From Demequina salsinemoris (GTDB lineage: Bacteria; Actinomycetota; Actinomycetes; Actinomycetales; Demequinaceae): 64,000 nt of DNA. Shown piece by piece: positions 27,757 to 35,902 of the stretch; the first letter of the stretch is position 1, and each line of letters starts with the position of its first letter. The notes under the pieces were generated by a model. That model was given only the letters and a program-made list of their open reading frames with translations, was not told the DNA's origin and did not search any database. The stretch spans positions 62,001 through 126,000 of the forward strand of contig NZ_BBQZ01000001.1 in NCBI RefSeq assembly GCF_000974805.1, written 5' to 3'. The translations under genes and the position numbers were made by a program.

Positions 27757-28590
27757 ATGATGACAGTTGAGAGGCTCCCGCGGCTGGCGCTGCGAGACGG
27801 ACGCTCGATCCCCGCCGTCGGATACGGCCTGTTCCAGGTCCCGTCGGAGGACGCGCAGCGTCTCATCGAGCAGGCGCTCGAGGCCGGCTACCGCCACATC
27901 GACGGCGCAGCGGCCTACGGCAACGAGGGCGCCGTCGGCAAGGCGCTCGCCGCGTGCGGGATCGACCGCGACGAGATCTTCGTCACGACCAAGCTGTGGA
28001 ACGCCGACCAGGGCTACGACAGCGCCCTGCGCGCCTTCGACCGCAGTCGTGAGCTCCTCGGCCTCGACGAGATCGACCTGTACCTCATCCACTTCCCGGC
28101 GCCCGAGCGCGGGCTGTTCACGGAGACGTGGACGGCCTTCGAGCGCCTGCACGAGGAGGGGGGCGCACGCTCGATCGGCGTCTCCAACTTCATCGAGCCG
28201 TACCTGCAGGAGCTGCTCGCCTCCGCGAACGAGGCGCCGGCCGTGCATCAGATCGAGGTGCACCCGACCTATCAGCAGCGGTCGCTCCAGGAGCTCAGCC
28301 GTGCGCACGGCATGGTCATCGAGGCGTACAGCCCGCTGGGCCGTTCGGCCGACCTGACCGCGCCCGCCGTCGTCGAGGCAGCCGAGCAGCACGGCCGTAC
28401 CCCAGCGCAGGTCATCGTCCGGTGGCACGTGCAGCACGGCATCGTCCCGCTGCCGAAGTCCGTCAACCCGGAACGGATCGTCGGGAACCTCGCGGTCGAT
28501 GACTTCGTGCTCACCGAGGACCAGATGCGCGCGATCGATGCGCTCGAGGCGGGCAACCGCACGGGCGAGGACATCCCGCACTTCAACTGA
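27757..28590 (+). CDS. Aldo/keto reductase
   Basis: A 277-residue (beta/alpha)8 NADPH-dependent reductase. The catalytic tetrad is visible: Asp and Tyr in DGAAAYGNE, Lys in VTTKLWNAD and His in LYLIHFPAPE. The cofactor motif LPKSVNPERI is near the C-terminus. It resembles the 2,5-diketogluconate reductase type and could reduce aldose sugars released by the GH1 enzyme. Two ATGs follow each other (27757, 27760) after ACGGAG; the second has better spacing. Terminator at 28608. Confidence 0.93.
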   Translation: MMTVERLPRLALRDGRSIPAVGYGLFQVPSEDAQRLIEQALEAGYRHIDGAAAYGNEGAVGKALAACGIDRDEIFVTTKLWNADQGYDSALRAFDRSRELLGLDEIDLYLIHFPAPERGLFTETWTAFERLHEEGGARSIGVSNFIEPYLQELLASANEAPAVHQIEVHPTYQQRSLQELSRAHGMVIEAYSPLGRSADLTAPAVVEAAEQHGRTPAQVIVRWHVQHGIVPLPKSVNPERIVGNLAVDDFVLTEDQMRAIDALEAGNRTGEDIPHFN

Positions 28591-28607
28591 GCCGGCACCG
28601 TCGCGAC

Positions 28608-28629
28608 GGGGCGCCCTCCGGGGCGCCCC
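28608..28629. terminator. Terminator between the aldo-keto reductase gene and ffs
   Basis: A 9-bp stem (GGGGCGCCC with GGGCGCCCC) with loop TCCG, placed between two convergent genes, so it may serve both strands. Confidence 0.7.
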
Positions 28630-28641
28630 AGAGGGCATGAA

Positions 28642-28735
28642 AGGACCCCCCACGCACCCGCCAGAGCCCGCTTACCCTTGCTTCATTCCTGACCTGGGGG
28701 AGTTGGGCGAGATGGCGCCACGTGGGGGGTCTGCC
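28642..28735 (-). ncRNA. ffs: Signal recognition particle RNA (bacterial small type)
   Basis: Read on the minus strand, the RNA begins GGCAGACCCCCCACG. Its 3' end CGTGGGGGGTC (28644-28654) pairs with GACCCCCCACG (28721-28731) to close the rod. The helix 8 region reads CCCAGGTCAGGAATGAAGCA and then AGGGTAAG: a GGAA tetraloop and the conserved asymmetric loop that bind Ffh. A -10-like TAGACT lies at 28740-28745 and CCTTTC follows the 3' end. ffs beside a tRNA-Ser and near dnaX is the usual actinobacterial setting. Confidence 0.92.
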
Positions 28736-28848
28736 ATCAAGTCTATCGTGCCGATGGGCCGTCTCTCATCCCTTCTCGGGGCGCCAGAACGATGCTGGGG
28801 AGAGTCGTTTTCGCGGTTCGGCGATGCTCGGGTATCATCTACGGGCCT

Positions 28849-28936
28849 GGAGGATTCGCCTAGCGGCCTATGGCGCACGCCTGGAACGCGTGTTGGGTGC
28901 AAGCCCTCGGGGGTTCGAATCCCCCATCCTCCGCCA
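28849..28936 (+). tRNA. tRNA-Ser(GGA)
   Basis: A class II tRNA with a long variable arm. The acceptor GGAGGAT pairs with ATCCTCC, discriminator G, and CCA is encoded at 28934-28936. The anticodon stem CACGC/GCGTG encloses CTGGAAC, giving the anticodon GGA. A TATCAT box (28833-28838) lies 11 bases upstream. Confidence 0.96.
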
Positions 28937-28986
28937 GTCTTCGCCACGGATCGTGGCAACCCGGTTCGTCGTCGAGAGTGGGGCAC

Positions 28987-29682
28987 GTGAGCGAGAGCAG
29001 GGGCGGCCGCCTCCGTACCCGCCGTGAGGTCGTGCGCCGTCACCGGCGCGAACGCCAGGTCGTGGTGTTCGGTCTGCTGCTCATCGTGATCGCCGCGATC
29101 TCGATCGGAGCCGCCTCGGTCTACCGCGGCGAGGCGGTCGGCCCCTTCGACTCGACGTTCGTCACCTCGCTCGAGGACTACCAGTCCTCGATCACGCTGG
29201 TATGCCCGCCCGCCGACACGAAGCCGCTCGACCCATCCGAGGTCGCCGTGCGCGTGCTGAACGGCAGCGACACCAACGGACTCGCCTCCGACGTCGCGGA
29301 CTCGCTCGCGAACCGTGGCTTCAGGATGCTGGACGCGACCAACTACTCGCGCGGCTACGACGGCGTGGTCAAGATCCTGTTCGGGTCCGACGGCATCGCG
29401 CAGGCGTACACGGTGGCACTGCACTTCACCGACGCGAAGCTCGTGCTCGACAACCGCGAGGGGACCACCGTCGACGTCGTCCTCGGCGCCGAGTACGAGG
29501 GCTCATCGCTCGTGAGCGTCTACGACGACTCGCTCAACTCGGACGCGTACCTCCACACGGATGAGGACTGCCTCCCGTGGACGCAGATCGAGCAGGAGCC
29601 CGCACCTGCGACGATCCCCGACAACCCGCTCGCGACGGTGACTGCGTCTCCCAGCCCGGAGGCGTCCGCCTCGGGCGAGTAG
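28987..29682 (+). CDS. Membrane-anchored protein with LytR C-terminal domain
   Basis: A 231-residue protein with a basic cytoplasmic N-terminus (RGGRLRTRREVVRRHRRER), one transmembrane helix (about 24-45), a LytR_C domain (VAVRVLNGSDTNGLASDVADSLANRGF) and a Pro/Ser-rich end. LytR_C domains occur in envelope-biogenesis proteins, but this one lacks the LytR-CpsA-Psr catalytic domain. The GTG start follows GTGGGGCAC and lies 50 bases after the tRNA. It is a common actinobacterial gene of unknown precise role. Confidence 0.82.
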   Translation: MSESRGGRLRTRREVVRRHRRERQVVVFGLLLIVIAAISIGAASVYRGEAVGPFDSTFVTSLEDYQSSITLVCPPADTKPLDPSEVAVRVLNGSDTNGLASDVADSLANRGFRMLDATNYSRGYDGVVKILFGSDGIAQAYTVALHFTDAKLVLDNREGTTVDVVLGAEYEGSSLVSVYDDSLNSDAYLHTDEDCLPWTQIEQEPAPATIPDNPLATVTASPSPEASASGE

Positions 29683-29803
29683 CGCTACCAGGGGCGTTGC
29701 GCCACCGGGTGACATTCGCGGAAGTGGGGGCGCCCGGCTGCTCATCTATTTGACATCTCGGTCGATTCTTTCGGGTGACACCGCCTGAAAGGAACGTCAT
29801 CGT

Positions 29804-31477
29804 ATGAGCGTCACCACCGCATCGTCCGGGGCCCCGGCCGGCTCGTCCCCGAGCCGCTTCAACCTCATCGCGTCCTACCGCAGCTGGGGCATCCGCACCA
29901 AGATCGTGTCGCTCGTCGTCGGCCTCGCCGCCGTCGCGGGCATCGCCTCCGGCACCTCGATCTACGCCCTGGGCAAGGTGGCGAGCTCGGCGGAGGAGCT
30001 CACGACGCTCCAGAACGACGTGTCGTTCACGATCGGCCTGGTCCACCAGGAGGAGCTCAAGTCGCGCATGCTGATCGGCACGGCGGCGGCCATGCCGCTC
30101 GCGACCGACGCCGAGGTGGCCGACTGGGAGGCGAGCATCGCGGAGACCGACGCCGACCTCGACGCCGCGGCGGCCGAGTACGAGGCCGGGATCGCCTCGC
30201 TCGGCGCGACCACCGCGTCGCTCGGCGGCGACGACTGGGCGGCCTTCAACGAGGCGTGGACCGCGTGGAAGAACGAGCGCGACACCGTGATGCTCCCCGC
30301 GGCCGCGACCGGCGACCGCGAGGCCTTCCAGGCGGCCTACGAATCCGCCTCCGAGACGCTCTCCGCGGCGATCGACTCGCTCGAGGCCGAGGAGACCCTC
30401 GTCGCCACCGCGTCGAGCGACCTGTCCGCACGCGCGGCGTCCACCGCATCGACCTACACCACGCTTTCGATCGTCGTGCTGCTCGTGGGCCTCGCGCTCG
30501 GTCTGACCATCGCCGTGTTCGCCTCCGCCACCATCCGCAAGCAGATCGCGGGTGTGCACGCGGTGGCCGACGCGCTCGCGAACGGCGACCTCACCGTGCG
30601 CTCGGGCGCGACCACCACGGACGAGATCGGCAGGATGGGCCAGGCGCTCGATGAGGCGACCGCGACCCTCGCCGCGACCATGGAGAGCGTCGCGGAGTCC
30701 GCCACTCAGGTCGCGGGTGCCTCCGAGGAGCTGTCCGCGTCGAACCGCCAGGTGGCCTCGGGCGCCTCGCAGATGACCGCTCAGGCAGACGCCGTGTCGT
30801 CCGCCGCGACCCAGGTCTCGAGCAACCTCGGCGACGTCTCCAAGGGCTCGGACGAGATGTCGGCCTCGATCCGCGAGATCGCGCACTCCGCCGCCGAGGC
30901 CGCTCGCGTCGCGTCCCAGGCCGCGACCGCCGCAGACGGCGCCAACCAGCAGATCGGACGCCTGGGCGTGTCCAGCCAGGAGATCGGCAACGTCGTCAAG
31001 GTGATCACGAGCATCGCCGACCAGACCAACCTGCTCGCGCTCAACGCGACGATCGAGGCCGCCCGCGCGGGTGACGCCGGCCGCGGCTTCGCCGTCGTCG
31101 CCGGCGAGGTCGGCGAGCTGGCACGCGAGACCTCGCGCGCCACCGAGGACATCGCGAACCGCGTGCAGACGATCCAGTCCGACGCTGAGGGCGCGGTGTC
31201 GGCGATCGCCGAGATCAGCCAGATCGTCGAGCGGATCAACGAGTTCCAGTCCACGATCGCCTCGGCGATCGAGGAGCAGACGGCGACGACGAACGAGATG
31301 GGCCGTGGGGTCTCCGACGCTGCGGGCTCGTCCCAGGACATCGCCTCCAACATCAGCGGCGTGGCTCAGGCCGCGTCGACCTCGGCCGGCGTGCTCACCG
31401 AGATGAACGCCGCCGTCGAGGAGCTGTCGCAGCTCGCGCAGCGCATGCACGACAAGGTGCGGGCCTTCACGTACTGA
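29804..31477 (+). CDS. Methyl-accepting chemotaxis protein
   Basis: A 557-residue chemoreceptor. TM1 at about 28-50, a four-helix-bundle sensor of about 160 residues, TM2 at about 217-238, a HAMP domain and a cytoplasmic signalling coiled coil with the conserved tip IADQTNLLALNATIEAARAG. The sensor is Ala/Glu/Asp-rich and has no recognisable small-molecule pocket. GAAAGGAACGTC precedes the start. TTGACA (29750) and CGGTCGATTC just upstream may be promoter elements. No other chemotaxis gene is nearby; its place beside the arabinan region suggests, but does not show, a sugar-related stimulus. Confidence 0.94.
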   Translation: MSVTTASSGAPAGSSPSRFNLIASYRSWGIRTKIVSLVVGLAAVAGIASGTSIYALGKVASSAEELTTLQNDVSFTIGLVHQEELKSRMLIGTAAAMPLATDAEVADWEASIAETDADLDAAAAEYEAGIASLGATTASLGGDDWAAFNEAWTAWKNERDTVMLPAAATGDREAFQAAYESASETLSAAIDSLEAEETLVATASSDLSARAASTASTYTTLSIVVLLVGLALGLTIAVFASATIRKQIAGVHAVADALANGDLTVRSGATTTDEIGRMGQALDEATATLAATMESVAESATQVAGASEELSASNRQVASGASQMTAQADAVSSAATQVSSNLGDVSKGSDEMSASIREIAHSAAEAARVASQAATAADGANQQIGRLGVSSQEIGNVVKVITSIADQTNLLALNATIEAARAGDAGRGFAVVAGEVGELARETSRATEDIANRVQTIQSDAEGAVSAIAEISQIVERINEFQSTIASAIEEQTATTNEMGRGVSDAAGSSQDIASNISGVAQAASTSAGVLTEMNAAVEELSQLAQRMHDKVRAFTY

Positions 31478-31509
31478 GTGGAGCTCCCGCGTCGAGCGGG
31501 ACAAGGCAG

Positions 31510-31541
31510 ACGCGTCCTACCCCTGCGGGGGTGGGGCGCGT
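31510..31541. terminator. Terminator between the chemoreceptor gene and the GH51 operon
   Basis: A 14-bp stem with two G-T pairs (31510-31523 with 31528-31541) and loop TGCG, between convergent genes. It probably stops both transcripts. Confidence 0.8.
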
Positions 31542-31631
31542 TCGTCGTGGCCGCGTCAGTGGAGCCGCGCTCGGGAGGGGGGATGAAGGTGGAGGAGATC
31601 CGTTCCCTCCCGAGCGCCCTGCCCCCTTCGC

Positions 31632-33134
31632 TTAGCGGTGGAGAGCTCCGCTGAAGGCAGTCCAGGACTCCGGCGCGAGCCGGAGCGTGATCTCGCCGTC
31701 GCCATGCGCGACGGGGAGGGCGTCGACCATCCCGTAGGCCTCGGCGGCCTCCTGGGTCTCGCGCGCCCCCTCGTGGTCGGCGAGCACCGCCGCGCCACCT
31801 CCCAGGCGGAGGGTCGCGCCGGGGTGGCGCACGGTCACGGTGCGCTCCTCGGGGGAACGGTTGGTGACGAACAGCGCGACCTCATCGGTGTCGGGATCGA
31901 TCGTCGCGGCGGCCGTGACGACGGGCACGTCGCCGTGCTTGTCGGTCGCCATGGTCTCTGAGTCGATGCGCAGGTCAAGGACCTCGCCCCGCGCGAGGCG
32001 CGAGGTCGTCGCGAACGGATGGAACGTGGTCTGCCGCCACGCGTCACCGCCCGGCTCGGTCATGATCGGGGCGATCACGTTGACGAGCTGCGCGAGGCAG
32101 CCCACGGCGACGCGGTCGGCGTTGTTCAGCAGCGTCACGAGCAGGTCGCCGACGACCACCGAGTCGAGGCCCGAGTAGGCGTCCTCGATGATGCGAGGGG
32201 CGTCACGCTGGATCGGCAGGTTCTTCTCGCCGGGGAAGCGCGACACGAGGTACCAGACGTTCCACTCGTCGAACGAGAGCGTGATCCGCTTGTCGCTGCG
32301 CATCTGGGCGCCGACCGCGTCGGCGGAGGACACGACGCGCTCGATGAAGCGCTGCATGCCCGTGCCCGATCCCAGGAACGAGGCGCGGTCGCCGTCGAGC
32401 TCCTCGTAGTAGGCGTGCATCGAGATGTGGTCGACCACGTCGTAGGTGTAGGACAGGACGGTCCGCTCCCACTCACCGAACGTGTCCATCTGCATGGACG
32501 AGGACCCGCACGCGACGAGCTCGATGCCCGTGTCGACGAGCTTCATCGCCTTACCCGCCTCAGCCGCGAGCTTGCCGTACTCGTGGGCGTCCTTGTGGCC
32601 GATCTGCCACGGGCCGTCCATCTCGTTGCCGAGGCACCACAGCTTCACGGCGTAGGGCTTCTCGCGGCCGTTGGCGATGCGCATGTCGGCCCACCTCGTG
32701 CCGGCTTCCCCGTTGCAGTACTCGACGAGCGCCGCGGCGGCCTCGACCCCGCGCGTGCCGAGGTTGACCGCCATCATCGGCTCGAGCCCCTCGCGCTCGC
32801 AGTACTGGAGGAACTCGTCGGTGCCGACGGTGTTGGGCTCCACGGTGCGCCACGCGAGGTCGAGGAACGGCTTGCGGTCCTCGACGGGACCGACGCCGTC
32901 CTCCCACACGTAGTTGGAGACGAAGTTCCCGCCCGGGTAGCGGACGATCGAGACGCCCAGCTCCTTGGTGAGGTCTGCGACATCCCGGCGGAAGCCGTGC
33001 TCGTCCGCCGTGGGGTGACCCGGCTCGAACACGCCCGTGTAGACGCATCGTCCCAGGTGCTCGACGAACGAGCCGAAGATGCGACGATCCAGGGGCCCGA
33101 TGCGGAAGTCCGGGTGGAGCGTGATGGTGGTCAT
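31632..33134 (-). CDS. GH51 alpha-L-arabinofuranosidase A (end of leftward operon)
   Basis: A 500-residue cytoplasmic enzyme with the GH51 layout: a TIM barrel (1-385) and a C-terminal beta-sandwich. Acid/base E171 is in LGNEMDGPWQ and nucleophile E290 in SFDEWNVWY, so the mechanism is retaining. It removes terminal alpha-L-arabinofuranose from arabino-oligosaccharides. The ATG has GAGGAG upstream. It is the last gene of a four-gene unit (GH27, GH51, GH43, GH51) and is a clear paralogue of the GH51 at 34336. No signal peptide. Confidence 0.95.
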   Translation of the reverse strand: MTTITLHPDFRIGPLDRRIFGSFVEHLGRCVYTGVFEPGHPTADEHGFRRDVADLTKELGVSIVRYPGGNFVSNYVWEDGVGPVEDRKPFLDLAWRTVEPNTVGTDEFLQYCEREGLEPMMAVNLGTRGVEAAAALVEYCNGEAGTRWADMRIANGREKPYAVKLWCLGNEMDGPWQIGHKDAHEYGKLAAEAGKAMKLVDTGIELVACGSSSMQMDTFGEWERTVLSYTYDVVDHISMHAYYEELDGDRASFLGSGTGMQRFIERVVSSADAVGAQMRSDKRITLSFDEWNVWYLVSRFPGEKNLPIQRDAPRIIEDAYSGLDSVVVGDLLVTLLNNADRVAVGCLAQLVNVIAPIMTEPGGDAWRQTTFHPFATTSRLARGEVLDLRIDSETMATDKHGDVPVVTAAATIDPDTDEVALFVTNRSPEERTVTVRHPGATLRLGGGAAVLADHEGARETQEAAEAYGMVDALPVAHGDGEITLRLAPESWTAFSGALHR

Positions 33135-33163
33135 GGTGTCCTCCTCATCGAGGCCGTGGCGGG

Positions 33164-34339
33164 TCAGGAGCTCGGCTCGCCCTTGGTCCACGCGACGGGC
33201 CAGCCGTCGTCGGTCCAGGCGAGCTCGCGGATCTCCAGGCGGAACTGTCCGTCGTTCGCGCCGTCGTAGTAGTGGAAGGCGAGGTAGCCGTTCGAGTACG
33301 ACTGGCCGCCTGGTCCGATCATGTCCCCGTCGGTGACGAGGAGCGACTCCCCGCCGTCGTAGAGCATGTCGTTGCCCTCGCTGTCGACGTACGGGCCGGT
33401 CACCGACTCGGAGCGTCCGACCGCGATGTTGTAGGTCGACTCGATGCCCTGGCAGCAGCTGTCGCGCGAGACGAACAGGTAGTAGTAGCCGTCGTGCTTG
33501 ACGATGTACGGCGCCTCGATCGCGTCGAGCGAGTCGTTGCGGGTCGCGATCGTCACGGCCTCGGCGTCATCGGCGGCCAGGCCTGACGGCCACTGCAGCT
33601 CGATCATCTGGATGCCGCCCCAGAACGAGCCGAACGTCATCCACGGGGTGCCGTCCTCGTCCTCGACGATGCCCGGGTCGATCGCGTTGTAGTTGTTGAG
33701 GTTCGGGTCGGAGGCCCAGACCTCGCCCTGGTCGGTCCAGCCGTAGTCGGGGTCGTCGATGTCGAGCGTCGGCGACGTCATGAGGCCGATCACCGAGCGG
33801 TTGGAGCCGAAGGTCGACGCCGCGTAGTACAGGTACCAGGTGCCGTCGTGCTCATAGAGCTCGGGCGCCCAGAAGTTCGAGACCGTCGGGACGATCGAGT
33901 ACACCCAGTTGGGCTTGGTGTCGGAGTCCCACGCGGTGCCGACCTCCTCCCAGGTGCTGCCCTCGTCCTGCGAGCGGAAGATCCTGGGTGCCCCGCCGCC
34001 GATCGTGGCGTCGCCGGTGCCGTAGACGTACCAGTCGCCCTCGCCGTCGTCGATGCCGGCGACGATCGCGGGGTCGTGGATGTAGATGTCGCCCGAGATG
34101 TCGAGCGCCGTCGCTGACGGACCCGACCAGGGGGCCCACACGACGATCCCGACTGCCGCCAGGGCGACGACCACGGCGCCTGCGATCGCTCCCACGACGA
34201 TGCCGCGGCGCGACCTCCTCGCTGGGGGAGCGGCCTCGGTGCCCTGCGCGTCCTCGTTGCCCATGGTCTCCTCCGTGGTGGTGCTGTCGTCATTCATGGG
34301 GCCCTCCTGGCGGGGCTCGGGCGCGGTCGCGTCGCTCAT
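33164..34339 (-). CDS. Membrane-anchored GH43 arabinan endo-1,5-alpha-L-arabinanase
   Basis: A 391-residue protein. Residues 1-45 are acidic and then RRSRR; a single transmembrane helix at about 46-68 anchors the protein with its catalytic domain outside. The five-bladed GH43 propeller shows the base D89 (IHDPAIV), FWAPELY, NYNAIDPGI and the acid Glu in IEAPYIV. GH43 arabinanases invert and cut alpha-1,5-arabinan. It lacks a cleavable signal and lipobox. Its ATG overlaps the upstream GH51 stop by four bases. It is the only glycosidase in the window with an export signal, so it probably makes the oligosaccharides that are imported. Confidence 0.9.
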   Translation of the reverse strand: MSDATAPEPRQEGPMNDDSTTTEETMGNEDAQGTEAAPPARRSRRGIVVGAIAGAVVVALAAVGIVVWAPWSGPSATALDISGDIYIHDPAIVAGIDDGEGDWYVYGTGDATIGGGAPRIFRSQDEGSTWEEVGTAWDSDTKPNWVYSIVPTVSNFWAPELYEHDGTWYLYYAASTFGSNRSVIGLMTSPTLDIDDPDYGWTDQGEVWASDPNLNNYNAIDPGIVEDEDGTPWMTFGSFWGGIQMIELQWPSGLAADDAEAVTIATRNDSLDAIEAPYIVKHDGYYYLFVSRDSCCQGIESTYNIAVGRSESVTGPYVDSEGNDMLYDGGESLLVTDGDMIGPGGQSYSNGYLAFHYYDGANDGQFRLEIRELAWTDDGWPVAWTKGEPSS

Positions 34340-35853
34340 CGGGTGCCTCCGAGTCGGAGCACGTTCCACGACACCGGGGGCATGGTCGCGGTCAGGCGGC
34401 CGTCGGAGACGGTCGCCGACGCGTTGGGCACGGGGACGATGCTGGAGTCGTCGTCGGCGGTCGCGGACCAGGTGTGGTCGGGGTTGGACAGGCTCGTGGC
34501 CTCGATGATCTCCAGGTCTGCGACGCCGCGCAGATCGACGTCGAGCGTGACCTCGTCCGTCAGCGAGCGGTTGACCGCGAACACGACGACCTCGCCGGTC
34601 TCCGCGTCGTGCGTCGCGACGGCGTCGACGAGCGGGACCTCACCGAACTTCTTCGTCTCGTATGTGGGGGAGTCGATCGCGACGCGGAGCACCTCGCCCT
34701 TGGCGAGCTGGGACGCCTGCGCGAACGGGTGGAACGTCGTCTGGCGCCAGGACCGGCCGCCGGGCTCGGTCATGATCGGGGCGATCACGTTCACGAGCTG
34801 CGCGAGCGAGGCCGCGTGCACACGGTCCGTGTGACGCAGCAGCGAGATGAGCAGGTTGCCCACGACCACCGCGTCGGCGACGTTGTAGCGGTCCTCGAGC
34901 AGCACCGGGCCCACGGGCCAGTCGTCGCCCGTCGGAGGCTTGGACTCGGCGCGCTGCTGGTACCAGACGTTCCACTCGTCGAACGAGATGTGGATGCGCT
35001 TGTCGGCCTTCTTGGCGGCGCGCACCTGGTCGGCCGCCGCGACCACGGACTCCACGAAGTGGTCCATGTTGACGGCCGAGGCCAGGAACGATGCGAGGTC
35101 GCCGTCCTCCTCGAAGTAGTAGGCGTGAGCCGAGATGTAGTCGACGTGCTCGTAGCAGTGGCCGAGCACCGTCCGCTCCCACTCGCCGAAGGTCGGCATG
35201 AAGGACGCGGACGATCCGCACGCGACGAGCTCGAGGTCGGGGTCGATCATGCGCATCGCGCTCGCGGTCCTCGCAGCGAGTCGGCCGTACTCGTCGGCCG
35301 TCATCGCCCCGATCTGCCACGGGCCGTCCATCTCGTTGCCGAGGCACCACATGCGGATGTCGTGGGGCTCCTCGGCACCGTTCTCGCGGCGCTTGTCGGA
35401 CCAGTAGGTGCCGCCCTTGACGTTGCAGTACTCGAGCAGGTCGAGCGCCTCCTGCACGCCGCGGGTGCCCAGGTTGACCGCCATCATCGGCTCGGTGCCC
35501 GACTTCTTGGACCACTTCATGAACTCGTCGACGCCGACCTTGTTCGGGTCCGAGGAGTGCCACGCGAGGTCCAGGCGGGTGGGGCGCTCGTCGACAGGGC
35601 CGATGCCGTCCTCCCAGCGGTATCCCGAGACGAAGTTGCCTCCCGGGTAGCGGACCGTGGAGATGCCGAGCTCGCGGGTCATCTCGATCACGTCCGAGCG
35701 GAAGCCGTCCTCGTCGGCCGTGGCGGACTCGGGGTCGAAGATGCCGGTGTAGACGCATCGTCCCAGGTGCTCGACGAACGAGCCGAAGGTGCGGCGCCGC
35801 ACGGGGCCGACCACGAACGCGGGGTCGACGGCCAGACTGGCCTGGAGGGTCAT
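34336..35853 (-). CDS. GH51 alpha-L-arabinofuranosidase B
   Basis: A 505-residue cytoplasmic GH51 enzyme with acid/base E174 (LGNEMDGPWQ) and nucleophile E293 (SFDEWNVWY). The first 40 residues (FGSFVEHLGRCVYTG) match GH51 A almost exactly, so the pair arose by duplication around the GH43 gene. The active-site loop after the nucleophile differs (QQRAESKPPTGDDW against LVSRFPGEKNLP), which may change linkage preference. It is co-translated with the GH43 gene (ATGA). Confidence 0.95.
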   Translation of the reverse strand: MTLQASLAVDPAFVVGPVRRRTFGSFVEHLGRCVYTGIFDPESATADEDGFRSDVIEMTRELGISTVRYPGGNFVSGYRWEDGIGPVDERPTRLDLAWHSSDPNKVGVDEFMKWSKKSGTEPMMAVNLGTRGVQEALDLLEYCNVKGGTYWSDKRRENGAEEPHDIRMWCLGNEMDGPWQIGAMTADEYGRLAARTASAMRMIDPDLELVACGSSASFMPTFGEWERTVLGHCYEHVDYISAHAYYFEEDGDLASFLASAVNMDHFVESVVAAADQVRAAKKADKRIHISFDEWNVWYQQRAESKPPTGDDWPVGPVLLEDRYNVADAVVVGNLLISLLRHTDRVHAASLAQLVNVIAPIMTEPGGRSWRQTTFHPFAQASQLAKGEVLRVAIDSPTYETKKFGEVPLVDAVATHDAETGEVVVFAVNRSLTDEVTLDVDLRGVADLEIIEATSLSNPDHTWSATADDDSSIVPVPNASATVSDGRLTATMPPVSWNVLRLGGTR

Positions 35854-35902
35854 GGGAGGTTCCTTACTCCCTCGCGTCGTCGCGAGGGATTCGCTGGTGT
35901 CG

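Noticed and set aside
29534-31504. A 656-codon open frame opposite the chemoreceptor gene
   Set aside because: Low-complexity sequence mirrored from the Ala-rich receptor; no start signal or domain.
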